Positions 9,250-16,554 of a stretch of 64,000 nt of DNA are shown here, in pieces. The notes beneath the pieces were generated by a model, which ran no database searches, had not been told where the DNA came from, and saw only the letters and a program-made list of their open reading frames with translations. Source of the stretch: an uncultured Flavobacteriaceae bacterium (GTDB lineage Bacteria > Bacteroidota > Bacteroidia > Flavobacteriales > Flavobacteriaceae); assembly GCA_947500575.1 (NCBI GenBank), contig CANMSI010000001.1, positions 1,240,001 through 1,304,000 of the forward strand, written 5' to 3'. Positions within the stretch are counted from its first letter, which is position 1, and every line of letters starts with the position of its first letter. A program made the position numbers and the translations under genes.

Positions 9250-9777
9250 ATGGCCGTATTGGAAGTCATAAAAATGGGAAATCCGCTACTTCGAAAAGTT
9301 TCGGAAGCGGTATCTATAGATGAAATTAACACTCCTGATTTTCAAACCTTTTTAGATCATTTAATTGCTACCATGCATGCGCATCAAGGGGCTGGGATTG
9401 CAGCACCACAGGTAGGGGTATTAAAACGTGCCTTCGCTATGGAAATGGCCATGAACGAACGTTATCCAAACAAAGAACCCTTTCCACTATATACAATCAT
9501 AAATCCTGAAATTACCCCTTTTTCAGATGAAAAAATCCCTAGTTGGGAAGGTTGTTTGTCTATCCCAAATATTAGAGGAAGATTACAAAGGCATGCAGAA
9601 ATACTACTTTCAGGGCTAGACCGAAATGGACATGCATTTAAAACCCACCTTAAAGGTTTTGCAGCGATTGTTGCACAACATGAAGTAGACCATTTAAACG
9701 GAATTCTCTTAATAGACCAAATGGAATCTATGGAAACACTCAGCTTCCAAGAAGAATATGAAAAATACTGGTTGTAG
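9250..9777 (+). CDS. def: Peptide deformylase
   Basis: Removes the N-formyl group from nascent proteins in the cytoplasm. All three family motifs are intact in 175 residues: GAGIAAPQVG (47-56), EGCLSIP with metal-binding Cys102, and HEVDH (144-148) carrying the two metal His residues and the catalytic Glu145. The 2-bp gap to the upstream lipoprotein gene implies translational coupling. Flavobacteria usually carry another def next to ruvX; this copy, outside that context and with an extended MEMAMNERYPNKEPFPLY insert-like region, may be a second deformylase. Confidence 0.93.
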   Translation: MAVLEVIKMGNPLLRKVSEAVSIDEINTPDFQTFLDHLIATMHAHQGAGIAAPQVGVLKRAFAMEMAMNERYPNKEPFPLYTIINPEITPFSDEKIPSWEGCLSIPNIRGRLQRHAEILLSGLDRNGHAFKTHLKGFAAIVAQHEVDHLNGILLIDQMESMETLSFQEEYEKYWL

Positions 9778-9784
9778 GATAGTG

Positions 9785-10663
9785 CTACTTGTTTTTTCGC
9801 AAACCAAATCCATGAATTAACTGTCCTAAAAAGTGTTTAGGCACGGTTTCATCTCCTGGAAAACCCAACGGAATTGTACCGCTATCTTCTGGGATGTAAT
9901 TAGAGCCAAAAAGGTAGTCCCAAAGACTTAAGCTTATACCAAAATTAACTCCATATTTTCCTTCAGGAAGTTCATAGGAATGATGGTATAAATGCATTAC
10001 CGGATTATTTAGAATGTACTTTAAAGGCCCCCAAGTAATTTTAATGTTTGCATGGTTTACATGCCCTATTGCGATTGCAAGAAAATGGACAATATATGCT
10101 TGTTCTGGCTCAAAGCCTCCTAAAATCATTACCCCAAAAGTTTTTAAGGGTTTGTACAAAATATTCTCCATCCAATGATACCTTAAATGCGCCGCAAAAC
10201 CCATTTCTTTTACACTGTGGTGTATCTTGTGAAATTGCCATAAAAAAGAAAATCTATGAAGCATCTTATGAGTAAACCATTGCACAAAATCTAGTATAAC
10301 AAAAAAGATCAGTAACTGTAACCAGTTGGGCCAGTTTGCCATGTCTATAAATGCTAAACTCTTGGCATTGATTCCCATATCTGAAAATCCTAATTGCAAC
10401 AGTTTATAAAATCCGCTAATGGCGATGGCAAAGAGAAAAAAATTGAAGAACATATAGAAACCATCGAGCCAAAAATCTTTTCTAAAAATTGCCTGATTTT
10501 TACGCCAAGGAAATGCCATTTCTAAAAACCACACTACTAAGGAAATAGCAATAAGGCCCCAAAAATAATTGGTATACCAAGGAACATCAAACAGCATTGA
10601 ATTCCAGGTCCATTGCGATGCTCCTTTAAAAGCACTTATGAATGCATTTATATATTTTTCCAT
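9785..10663 (-). CDS. Sterol desaturase / fatty acid hydroxylase superfamily membrane protein
   Basis: An integral membrane di-iron oxygenase-type protein, 292 residues. The histidine clusters that bind the di-iron centre are visible: HKMLHR, HKIHHS, a central RYHWMEN-type His, GHVNH and HLYHHS. Four or five hydrophobic segments flank them (about 30-50, 70-90, 110-130, 170-195). Members hydroxylate or desaturate lipids or sterols, or cleave alkylglycerol ethers; the substrate here is unknown. Its start lies 12 bp after the cytochrome c stop, so it belongs to the sulfite oxidase operon, an unexpected partner. It converges with def, with only 7 bp between the stops. Confidence 0.88.
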   Translation of the reverse strand: MEKYINAFISAFKGASQWTWNSMLFDVPWYTNYFWGLIAISLVVWFLEMAFPWRKNQAIFRKDFWLDGFYMFFNFFLFAIAISGFYKLLQLGFSDMGINAKSLAFIDMANWPNWLQLLIFFVILDFVQWFTHKMLHRFSFLWQFHKIHHSVKEMGFAAHLRYHWMENILYKPLKTFGVMILGGFEPEQAYIVHFLAIAIGHVNHANIKITWGPLKYILNNPVMHLYHHSYELPEGKYGVNFGISLSLWDYLFGSNYIPEDSGTIPLGFPGDETVPKHFLGQLIHGFGLRKNK

Positions 10664-10675
10664 AATCTAAAAATA

Positions 10676-11161
10676 CTACTGCTCCAGTTCATACCACTCT
10701 ACAGCATTCAAGTTTTGACGTCTTCCCTTCGCTTCAGGCGCATAATAGGTCGCTAAATAATTTACAATAGTTTCTTCATTAACCCCCAAATCCCAAAGAT
10801 TTTGAGTTTCTTGCATCCATTTAATAGTACTCTCCCATCCTTCTTTGGACATTCTATTCTGCGTTACCAATTTCGCGGAATGGCAATTGGTACAATTATT
10901 CACCACTAGCATTAAACCATTGCCCTTTACAAAACCCGTCCGCACATGAATCCCATTTTCAATCTTATCATAATCATCAGATTGCTCCTCAGCAACTGCC
11001 GTATACTCCTCTGAATCATTGGTCGTACGAAACGCAGAAAAATTAGGATCTACAAGCAAATAAATGAGAAATAACGCAATGATCCCAAATACAATGCAAA
11101 TAGCCTTTACCAATTTATATAGCTGTTTTGCACTTTCCTTAAATTGATCGTTCCTATTCAT
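10676..11161 (-). CDS. Membrane-anchored monoheme cytochrome c (sulfite dehydrogenase electron acceptor)
   Basis: 161 residues. One N-terminal membrane anchor (about 16-36, ICIVFGIIALFLIYLLV) is followed by an acidic linker and a small periplasmic domain with a single heme-binding CTNCH (in VNNCTNCHSAKL) and a downstream Met (NRMSKEGW) as the likely sixth ligand. The ATG at 11161 overlaps the sulfite oxidase stop as ATGA; a longer frame from 11191 would run into that gene and has no support. The coupling to the molybdoenzyme mirrors SorA-SorB sulfite dehydrogenases, in which the cytochrome takes electrons from sulfite oxidation. Confidence 0.88.
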   Translation of the reverse strand: MNRNDQFKESAKQLYKLVKAICIVFGIIALFLIYLLVDPNFSAFRTTNDSEEYTAVAEEQSDDYDKIENGIHVRTGFVKGNGLMLVVNNCTNCHSAKLVTQNRMSKEGWESTIKWMQETQNLWDLGVNEETIVNYLATYYAPEAKGRRQNLNAVEWYELEQ

Positions 11162-12381
11162 GAGCGGACTTTCACTGCAATTCGATGACATGCATTGTTT
11201 AAATACCCTTTAGGATTCCATCCTGGTAATATCATTGGTTGTGAAATTCCTTGACTATCTGTTGCACGAACCCAGATCTCATAATAGCCTTCTTTCGGAA
11301 ATTGGATGCTAGCACCAAAATGCTGCCATGCCAATCTATTGGCTGCTGCCTCTAACGAACATGCCTTCCAACTACTTCCAAAATCTATGGAATAGTCTAC
11401 CTTAACAACTTCCAATTCACCTGCCCAAGCATGCCCCCGAATACCAAGCGTTTTTCCTTTTTTCAAAAGGGCGCCTGTTTTAGGAAAGGTTACCAAAGAT
11501 TTCACAGGCATGGATTCTATAATACACATATTCGCATCCTTTACTATGGTTCCTGGGGCTACGGGTTTGCAAGGCACTCTGTAGGCAGTACCCGTCATTT
11601 TTGCCCCATCATGCACTTTATTTCTTACACTTATCCTTTCTATCCATTTCCCAGAAGCAGAGGCAGGCCAACCCCCTGCTACCAAACGTAAAGGATATCC
11701 ATGCGCTAATGGTATGTCTTTCCCATTCATTTGAAAAGCCAACAAGGTCTCTTCTTGCATCGCTTTTGCAATAGGTACACCTCTAGAAATTGCTTCTTTA
11801 TTAGGGTCGTTGCTTAGATGCGTATCAGCGGCATGATATCCTATGTATACAGCATCCTCTTTTACCCCTACATCTGCCAATACATCTCTTAATCTAACGC
11901 CCGTCCATTCTGCAGAAGATACTGCACCTATAGTCCATTGATTTCCCTTGGCAGGCGGATTGAACTCGCTTCTTCCATTACCTCCACATTCCAAAGTAAG
12001 CTGATAGGTATACTGCTTAAATTTTGCTTTTAATTCGTCTAGAGCATAGGTTTTCTTAGTTTTTACTGATTCTCCATCAAAGCTAATTTTCCATTTTTCA
12101 GCAGCTATATTTTCCGGTATAATGCCATTATTTCTAATAAACATAAACTTGTTAGGAGTAACTTTATCGTCTAACAAATGTGCCTGAGCTTCCATATTCC
12201 ATGGTTTATTATTTAAAACCACCATCTCTTTGTCTTTATTGAAAAGTTGAAAAGGATCTGGATCTTGAAAAGCGAGCAAAGCGTAATCTACGGGAAGTGT
12301 ATTGCCAAAAACAATATCGGCACCCAAAATGGCTGCAAAAGAACTCAAGGTAGCTTTTTTGACAAATTTTCTTCTTTCCAT
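11158..12381 (-). CDS. Sulfite oxidase-family molybdopterin oxidoreductase (SorA/SoxC-like)
   Basis: A periplasmic molybdenum enzyme that probably oxidises sulfite to sulfate. From the ATG at 12381 it has 407 residues and begins MERRKFVKKATLSSFAAI, a twin-arginine-like export signal, as expected for a cofactor-loaded protein. The Mo-ligating Cys132 lies in LECGGNGRSEF. Other family segments are WTGVRLRDVL, GYHAADTHLSND, PLAHGYPLRLVAGGWP and GKWIERI. The C-terminal 110 residues are the Mo-oxidoreductase dimerisation domain (IRGHAWAGELEVVKVDYS, ending in WNPKGYLNNACHRI). The next gene, a cytochrome c, overlaps its stop by 4 bp. Divergent cydAB and a nearby sulfur transporter fit sulfur respiration. 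The enzyme needs Mo cofactor, and moaE and mobA are both in this window. Confidence 0.9.
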   Translation of the reverse strand: MERRKFVKKATLSSFAAILGADIVFGNTLPVDYALLAFQDPDPFQLFNKDKEMVVLNNKPWNMEAQAHLLDDKVTPNKFMFIRNNGIIPENIAAEKWKISFDGESVKTKKTYALDELKAKFKQYTYQLTLECGGNGRSEFNPPAKGNQWTIGAVSSAEWTGVRLRDVLADVGVKEDAVYIGYHAADTHLSNDPNKEAISRGVPIAKAMQEETLLAFQMNGKDIPLAHGYPLRLVAGGWPASASGKWIERISVRNKVHDGAKMTGTAYRVPCKPVAPGTIVKDANMCIIESMPVKSLVTFPKTGALLKKGKTLGIRGHAWAGELEVVKVDYSIDFGSSWKACSLEAAANRLAWQHFGASIQFPKEGYYEIWVRATDSQGISQPMILPGWNPKGYLNNACHRIAVKVRS

Positions 12382-12436
12382 AGTTAAAGAATGGTATTTA
12401 AGCAATTAAAACTAATGTTTAGTAGAAGTTCATTAG

Positions 12437-12450
12437 GTAACTAAAGTTAC
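12437..12450. promoter_or_regulatory. Palindromic operator GTAAC-N4-GTTAC between the sulfite oxidase and cydA genes
   Basis: A perfect 5-4-5 inverted repeat (GTAAC TAAA GTTAC) sits in the 239-bp divergent region, 56 bp upstream of the sulfite oxidase ATG. The same half-sites and spacer length recur upstream of the YeeE gene (14959-14972). The 5-4-5 geometry is that of Crp/Fnr-family sites. The minus-strand TAACTTTA inside it could also serve as a weak -7 element for the sulfite oxidase operon. Confidence 0.55.
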
Positions 12451-12562
12451 AGTTTTTATATAGATTGTTCTTTTTCAATACTTCTACTGCCATGAAAATA
12501 AGACTATTTTTTCTGACATGTATTTTTAGATAGAAATAGCACGTTTTTGTGCTAAAAATTGA

Positions 12563-12592
12563 TTGGTTTTTAGGCTCCCTGTCGTACCTTTG
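12563..12592 (+). promoter_or_regulatory. Bacteroidota-type promoter for cydAB
   Basis: TTG at 12563-12565, a 19-bp spacer, then TACCTTTG at 12585-12592: a textbook match to the -33/-7 consensus. Transcription would start near 12598, about 23 nt before the cydA ATG. This places longer in-frame starts (12549) upstream of the transcript. Confidence 0.7.
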
Positions 12593-12620
12593 TAACACAC
12601 TCTTTTTTAATGCATTTCCT

Positions 12621-13934
12621 ATGGAAAATATAGATGCAGCGCGATTACAAATGGCCTTTACTTTAGGCTTTCATATTGTATTTGCTTGCATTGGAATGGT
12701 GATGCCTTTTTTCATGGTAGTAGCCCATAAGAAATGGCTAAATACAAGAAATCCTATCTATTTAACACTTACCAAATCTTGGCAAAGAGGTGTTGCCATT
12801 TTTTTTGTCACAGGCGCGGTTTCTGGAACGGCACTTTCCTTTGAATTAGGTCTGCTTTGGCCCACTTTTATGAAGCATGCAGGGCCCATTATTGGGATGC
12901 CTTTTTCCCTCGAAGGTGCTGCGTTTTTTGTGGAAGCTATTGCCTTGGGTTTCTATCTATACGGATGGAACAAAATCTCCGAAAAATTTCATTGGATAAC
13001 TGGGATCATTGTAGGTATTTCAGGGGTTGCTTCCGGGATTTTGGTAGTGGCGGCGAATGGATGGATGAATGCCCCTTCGGGCTTTGACTATATAAACGAA
13101 GAATTTTTAAATATAGATCCTATCCAGGCACTTTTAAATCCAGCATGGTTTACCCAAGCCTTGCATATGACCTTAGCAGCATTTACTGCCACCGGCTTTG
13201 CCGTTGCAGGTATTCATGCCTTTCAGATTTATAAAAAACGAAATACCGAGCTCCATACAAAAGCCTTTAAAATTGCTATCACTTTCGGCGCTATTGCAGC
13301 ACTTCTGCAACCTTTGAGCGGAGATCTTTCTGCCAAAGATGTTGCAAAAAGGCAACCTGCAAAGTTAGCAGCAATGGAAGCGCATTTTGACACACAAAAA
13401 GGAGCTCCCTTATACATCGGCGGTATTGTTAATCAGGAAACCCAAGAAGTAAATTACAAGGTTGAAATTCCAAAAGCGCTTTCTTTTTTAGCACATGGAG
13501 ATTTTAATGCAGAAGTAGTAGGATTAAACGATTTTCCGAAAGACGAACATCCCAATGTAGCAGTGGTGCATTACGCTTTTCAAATCATGATTGGTTTGGG
13601 TACTTTATTATTACTTGCAGGACTTCTTTTTTTCTTGGTGAATTATAAAAAGAGACAATGGTTTAAAAAACGTAGTTTTTGGTTGTTTTTTACACTTTTA
13701 GCACCCACAGGCTTTATCGCCTTGGAAGCTGGGTGGGTAGTTACGGAAGTAGGGCGCCAACCCTGGATTATTCATAAAATAATGAGAACAAAAGACGCTG
13801 TTACCCCCATGCCTGGTATTGAATACAGCTTTTATATGTACCTGTTTGTTTACCTCAGTCTTGCAGCAGCAATTACATGGCTTATGAACCGTCAAATTAA
13901 GGCCTTAAACACTACTAAAACAACTCCCCTATGA
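12621..13934 (+). CDS. cydA: Cytochrome bd quinol oxidase subunit I
   Basis: The heme-bearing subunit of the high-affinity bd-type terminal oxidase, which moves electrons from quinol to O2 in the inner membrane. It has 437 residues from ATG 12621, chosen because the promoter lies between this codon and any earlier start. The N-terminus ENIDAARLQMAFTLGFHIVFA contains the conserved heme-ligand His18. The GWVVTEVGRQPW motif near residue 370 is diagnostic. Nine hydrophobic helices are visible. The loop between helices 6 and 7 is short, and the sequence resembles the cyanide-insensitive CioA branch more than E. coli CydA. The stop overlaps cydB by 4 bp (ATGA). Confidence 0.95.
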   Translation: MENIDAARLQMAFTLGFHIVFACIGMVMPFFMVVAHKKWLNTRNPIYLTLTKSWQRGVAIFFVTGAVSGTALSFELGLLWPTFMKHAGPIIGMPFSLEGAAFFVEAIALGFYLYGWNKISEKFHWITGIIVGISGVASGILVVAANGWMNAPSGFDYINEEFLNIDPIQALLNPAWFTQALHMTLAAFTATGFAVAGIHAFQIYKKRNTELHTKAFKIAITFGAIAALLQPLSGDLSAKDVAKRQPAKLAAMEAHFDTQKGAPLYIGGIVNQETQEVNYKVEIPKALSFLAHGDFNAEVVGLNDFPKDEHPNVAVVHYAFQIMIGLGTLLLLAGLLFFLVNYKKRQWFKKRSFWLFFTLLAPTGFIALEAGWVVTEVGRQPWIIHKIMRTKDAVTPMPGIEYSFYMYLFVYLSLAAAITWLMNRQIKALNTTKTTPL

Positions 13935-14953
13935 TGTATGTAGTGTTATTTTTTCTTGCTTTTTCCTTATTGCTATATGTCCTATTAGCTGGAGCCGATT
14001 TTGGGGCAGGTATCATCGAATTATTTTCATCCAAAAAAAACCAAAAAATTACCAAGAAAACAGTTTATAGAGTTATGGGACCTGTTTGGGAAGCCAATCA
14101 TATTTGGATTATCATCCTGATTGTAATTCTCTGGGTAGCATTCCCATATTTTTACAATATTATTGTGGTAAGCCTTCACATTCCGCTTACTTTAATGCTT
14201 TTAGGAATTACTCTTAGAGGCATTGCCTTTATCTTTAGACATTACGATGCATATAAAGATAAATCGCAGCGCCTTTACAATTGGATGTTTAAGATTTCTA
14301 GCCTGCTTACCCCTATCTTTTTAGGAATCGCTTTTGGTGCTCTTCTAAGCGAAGAAATTATTGTTACTGACACCTTAGCTGAATTTACTTTTAAAGAGCT
14401 CTATATTGATTCTTGGTTGAATATTTTTTCTATTTTAACAGGGCTTTTCTTTGCTTCTTTGTGTGCTTTTATGGCGGCAGTATTGCTTATTGGTGAAGCA
14501 GATAAAACCGCTCTAAAAATCTACCGAAAAAAGGCAGCAACAGCAACCGTTGTGGTTGTCCTCATTGGTTTTATCACTTTTATGTATGGCTACAGCCAAG
14601 GGCTCAGCTTTGTACTAGGATTCATAGAAAACCCATATGCTATCTCAGCCCTCGGAATATCTGCTTTACTGCTCATTCCTTTATGGAGAAGTATTCAGCA
14701 AGAACGAAAGGTTAGGACTAGAATTTATGCGGGCCTGCAGGTATTTCTTGTTTTATTCGCTGCCCTAATTTCTCAATATCCTTTGGTGCTCTTTACTTCA
14801 AATGAAAGCATCAGTTTATTGGCCAATACAGCACCAGAAAGCACTATACAGGTATTAGGCATTTCTTTGATTATAGGTGGGCTTTTAATTCTACCCGGAC
14901 TTTTTCACCTCCTAAAATCTTTTAAGATGATCAAAATTCTTGAACGCGATTAA
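13931..14953 (+). CDS. cydB: Cytochrome bd quinol oxidase subunit II
   Basis: The structural partner of CydA, 340 residues and eight or nine membrane helices. The N-terminus YVLLAGADFGAGIIELF is the family signature (LDGxDLGxG in E. coli, here AGADFGAG). VYRVMGPVWEANHIWIII corresponds to the conserved GPVWDGNEVWLI region, with Asp-Gly replaced by Glu-Ala, a substitution also seen in CioB-like proteins. It overlaps cydA by 4 bp, indicating coupled translation. No small CydX-like gene was seen in the 66 bp that follow. Confidence 0.93.
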   Translation: MMYVVLFFLAFSLLLYVLLAGADFGAGIIELFSSKKNQKITKKTVYRVMGPVWEANHIWIIILIVILWVAFPYFYNIIVVSLHIPLTLMLLGITLRGIAFIFRHYDAYKDKSQRLYNWMFKISSLLTPIFLGIAFGALLSEEIIVTDTLAEFTFKELYIDSWLNIFSILTGLFFASLCAFMAAVLLIGEADKTALKIYRKKAATATVVVVLIGFITFMYGYSQGLSFVLGFIENPYAISALGISALLLIPLWRSIQQERKVRTRIYAGLQVFLVLFAALISQYPLVLFTSNESISLLANTAPESTIQVLGISLIIGGLLILPGLFHLLKSFKMIKILERD

Positions 14954-14958
14954 TTGAT

Positions 14959-14972
14959 GTAACTTAGGTTAC
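14959..14972. promoter_or_regulatory. Palindromic operator GTAAC-N4-GTTAC upstream of the YeeE/YedE gene
   Basis: GTAAC TTAG GTTAC, the second copy of the half-site pair found at 12437-12450. It begins 6 bp after cydB ends and lies 48 bp before the YeeE start codon. A TTTCTTTG at 14995-15002 is one base off the TAnnTTTG -7 box. If that is the promoter, the palindrome is centred near -42, the position from which Crp/Fnr-type regulators activate. Confidence 0.55.
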
Positions 14973-15019
14973 CGATTAATCTGCAAAAACATCTTTTCTT
15001 TGCTAAAATAAGAATCCGT

Positions 15020-15577
15020 ATGAATTGGATATTTGAACCTTGGCCCTGGTATATTGCTGGTCCTATGATTGCCCTTATTATGTTTCTTCTAATTATGGTA
15101 GGCAAAAATTTTGGAATGTCGTCTAACCTAAGAACCCTTTGTACCCTTTGCGGGGCAGATAAAAAGGTAGATTTTTTTAAATTCGATTGGAAAGCCCAAC
15201 GCTGGAATCTAATCGTTGTGCTAGGTGCTATCATAGGTGGCTATATTGGCGCAAATTTTCTTTCCACTGATGCTGTGGTTGCCATACATCCAGATACAAT
15301 CACTCATTTAAATACTCTAGGATTTGAAAGTGCGGGCACCACTTATATGCCTACAGAGTTGTTTGATATGGCTGCTTTTACCAACCCTAAAAGCTTGGTT
15401 ATTTTAATTGTTGGAGGATTTCTAGTAGGATTTGGTGCTAGATATGCCGGTGGTTGCACCTCTGGACATGCTATTTCTGGGCTCAGTAATCTACAACTAC
15501 CTTCACTCATTGCCGTTATTGGTTTTTTCATTGGTGGTCTTGCCATGATTCATTTCATTTTTCCTCTAATTTTCTAA
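15020..15577 (+). CDS. YeeE/YedE-family sulfur transporter, first half protein
   Basis: An inner-membrane protein of 185 residues and about five hydrophobic segments. The hallmark GFGARYAGGCTSGHAISG (about 140-157) holds the conserved Cys that in TsuA-type YeeE proteins relays thiosulfate or a related sulfur species. The LCTLCGADKK segment near residue 42 provides a further Cys pair. It is followed after 3 bp by a second, shorter member of the same family, so together they form a split two-half transporter (PmpA/PmpB-like arrangement). Its position beside a sulfite oxidase fits uptake or export of reduced sulfur. The actual substrate is inferred. Confidence 0.87.
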   Translation: MNWIFEPWPWYIAGPMIALIMFLLIMVGKNFGMSSNLRTLCTLCGADKKVDFFKFDWKAQRWNLIVVLGAIIGGYIGANFLSTDAVVAIHPDTITHLNTLGFESAGTTYMPTELFDMAAFTNPKSLVILIVGGFLVGFGARYAGGCTSGHAISGLSNLQLPSLIAVIGFFIGGLAMIHFIFPLIF

Positions 15578-15580
15578 GTT

Positions 15581-15994
15581 ATGCGAACAGTTATTTATCT
15601 TTTAATAGGCATCCTTTTTGGTATTACCATGTTTAAATCTGAAGCTGCCTCTTGGTTCAGGATTTATGAAATGTTTAGATTCGAATCTTTCCATATGTAT
15701 GGTATCATTGGATCGGCACTGTTATTAGGCGTACTGAGCATTCAACTCATAAAACGCTTTCGCATCAGGTCTTTTCATGGAGAAAACATCAACTTTCCAT
15801 CTAAAGCAAAAGGAGTTCTTAGATATCTCATTGGAGGTATTGTCTTTGGCTTAGGTTGGGCCTTGGCCGGTGCCTGCCCTGGTCCTATGTTCACCCTATT
15901 AGGTGCCGGTTTTTTACCTATTTTGGTTGTGATTATTTCTGCGGTTTTGGGTACTTATGTGTATGGAGTATTCAAAAATCGTTTGCCACACTAA
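15581..15994 (+). CDS. YeeE/YedE-family sulfur transporter, second half protein (DUF6691-like)
   Basis: 137 residues with four hydrophobic segments. The conserved GLGWALAGACPGPMF (about 88-102) carries the Cys counterpart of the CTSGH motif in the upstream partner. The 3-bp gap and matching size relation identify it as the smaller half of the split YeeE transporter. A plus-strand frame overlapping its 3' end (15856-16110) is an out-of-frame shadow. Confidence 0.87.
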   Translation: MRTVIYLLIGILFGITMFKSEAASWFRIYEMFRFESFHMYGIIGSALLLGVLSIQLIKRFRIRSFHGENINFPSKAKGVLRYLIGGIVFGLGWALAGACPGPMFTLLGAGFLPILVVIISAVLGTYVYGVFKNRLPH

Positions 15995-16060
15995 TGATTC
16001 CCACAATACTGCTTCAAGGATCTCTCCATATTTCCTTATATTTACTAGACAAGCAGCTTT

Positions 16061-16543
16061 ATGAGTGTAAAAAACATCCTTTTTGTAATACTTATTGCCT
16101 TCTTCCTTAACGCTTGCTATTCCTATAAGGTATTTCCAAAAGAATATAGAAATGCTTCCTTTAATGAAACAAAACGCAAGGCCTACGTTCTCAATCCTGA
16201 GCTTAAAAAGGAACTAAAAATTTTGGAACGTGCTGCTATTTTCGATATTGTTGAAGACAGTACTCACGCAGTAAAAATTCAACTATACCCCCTTGAAAAA
16301 AGTTGGGTTTGTGGGCAGCCTTTAACTGCTTCCATGTTAACTCTAGGACAACTCCCTGTTTATTTACCAGATCGGTATCGTTATTCTTTTGACGAAATAC
16401 GGGAAAATACCACGATAACAAAACAGTTTGAATTAACCATTGCCAAACGTATCTGGTTTTGGGACATGCTTACTTTTGACAAAAATTTTGAAAAGAAATC
16501 CGGGAAAGCACTGCAGGGTATGTACCATGAAAGTGCTCCTTAA
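16061..16543 (+). CDS. Small lipoprotein of unknown function
   Basis: 160 residues. A lipoprotein signal ([14 protein letters not shown], Cys about 19) is followed by [26 protein letters not shown], a pattern seen in short Bacteroidota periplasmic lipoproteins. The rest is beta-rich with no catalytic motif ([22 protein letters not shown]). It lies 66 bp after the YeeE pair and 11 bp before the large BNR-repeat protein, so it could be co-transcribed with either. Function not recognised. Confidence 0.7.
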   Translation: MSVKNILFVILIAFFLNACYSYKVFPKEYRNASFNETKRKAYVLNPELKKELKILERAAIFDIVEDSTHAVKIQLYPLEKSWVCGQPLTASMLTLGQLPVYLPDRYRYSFDEIRENTTITKQFELTIAKRIWFWDMLTFDKNFEKKSGKALQGMYHESAP

Positions 16544-16554
16544 AAACCACCAAT

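Noticed and set aside
12549-12620. Longer N-terminus for CydA
   Set aside because: The promoter TTG-N19-TACCTTTG lies inside it, and CydA proteins begin close to the heme-ligand His.
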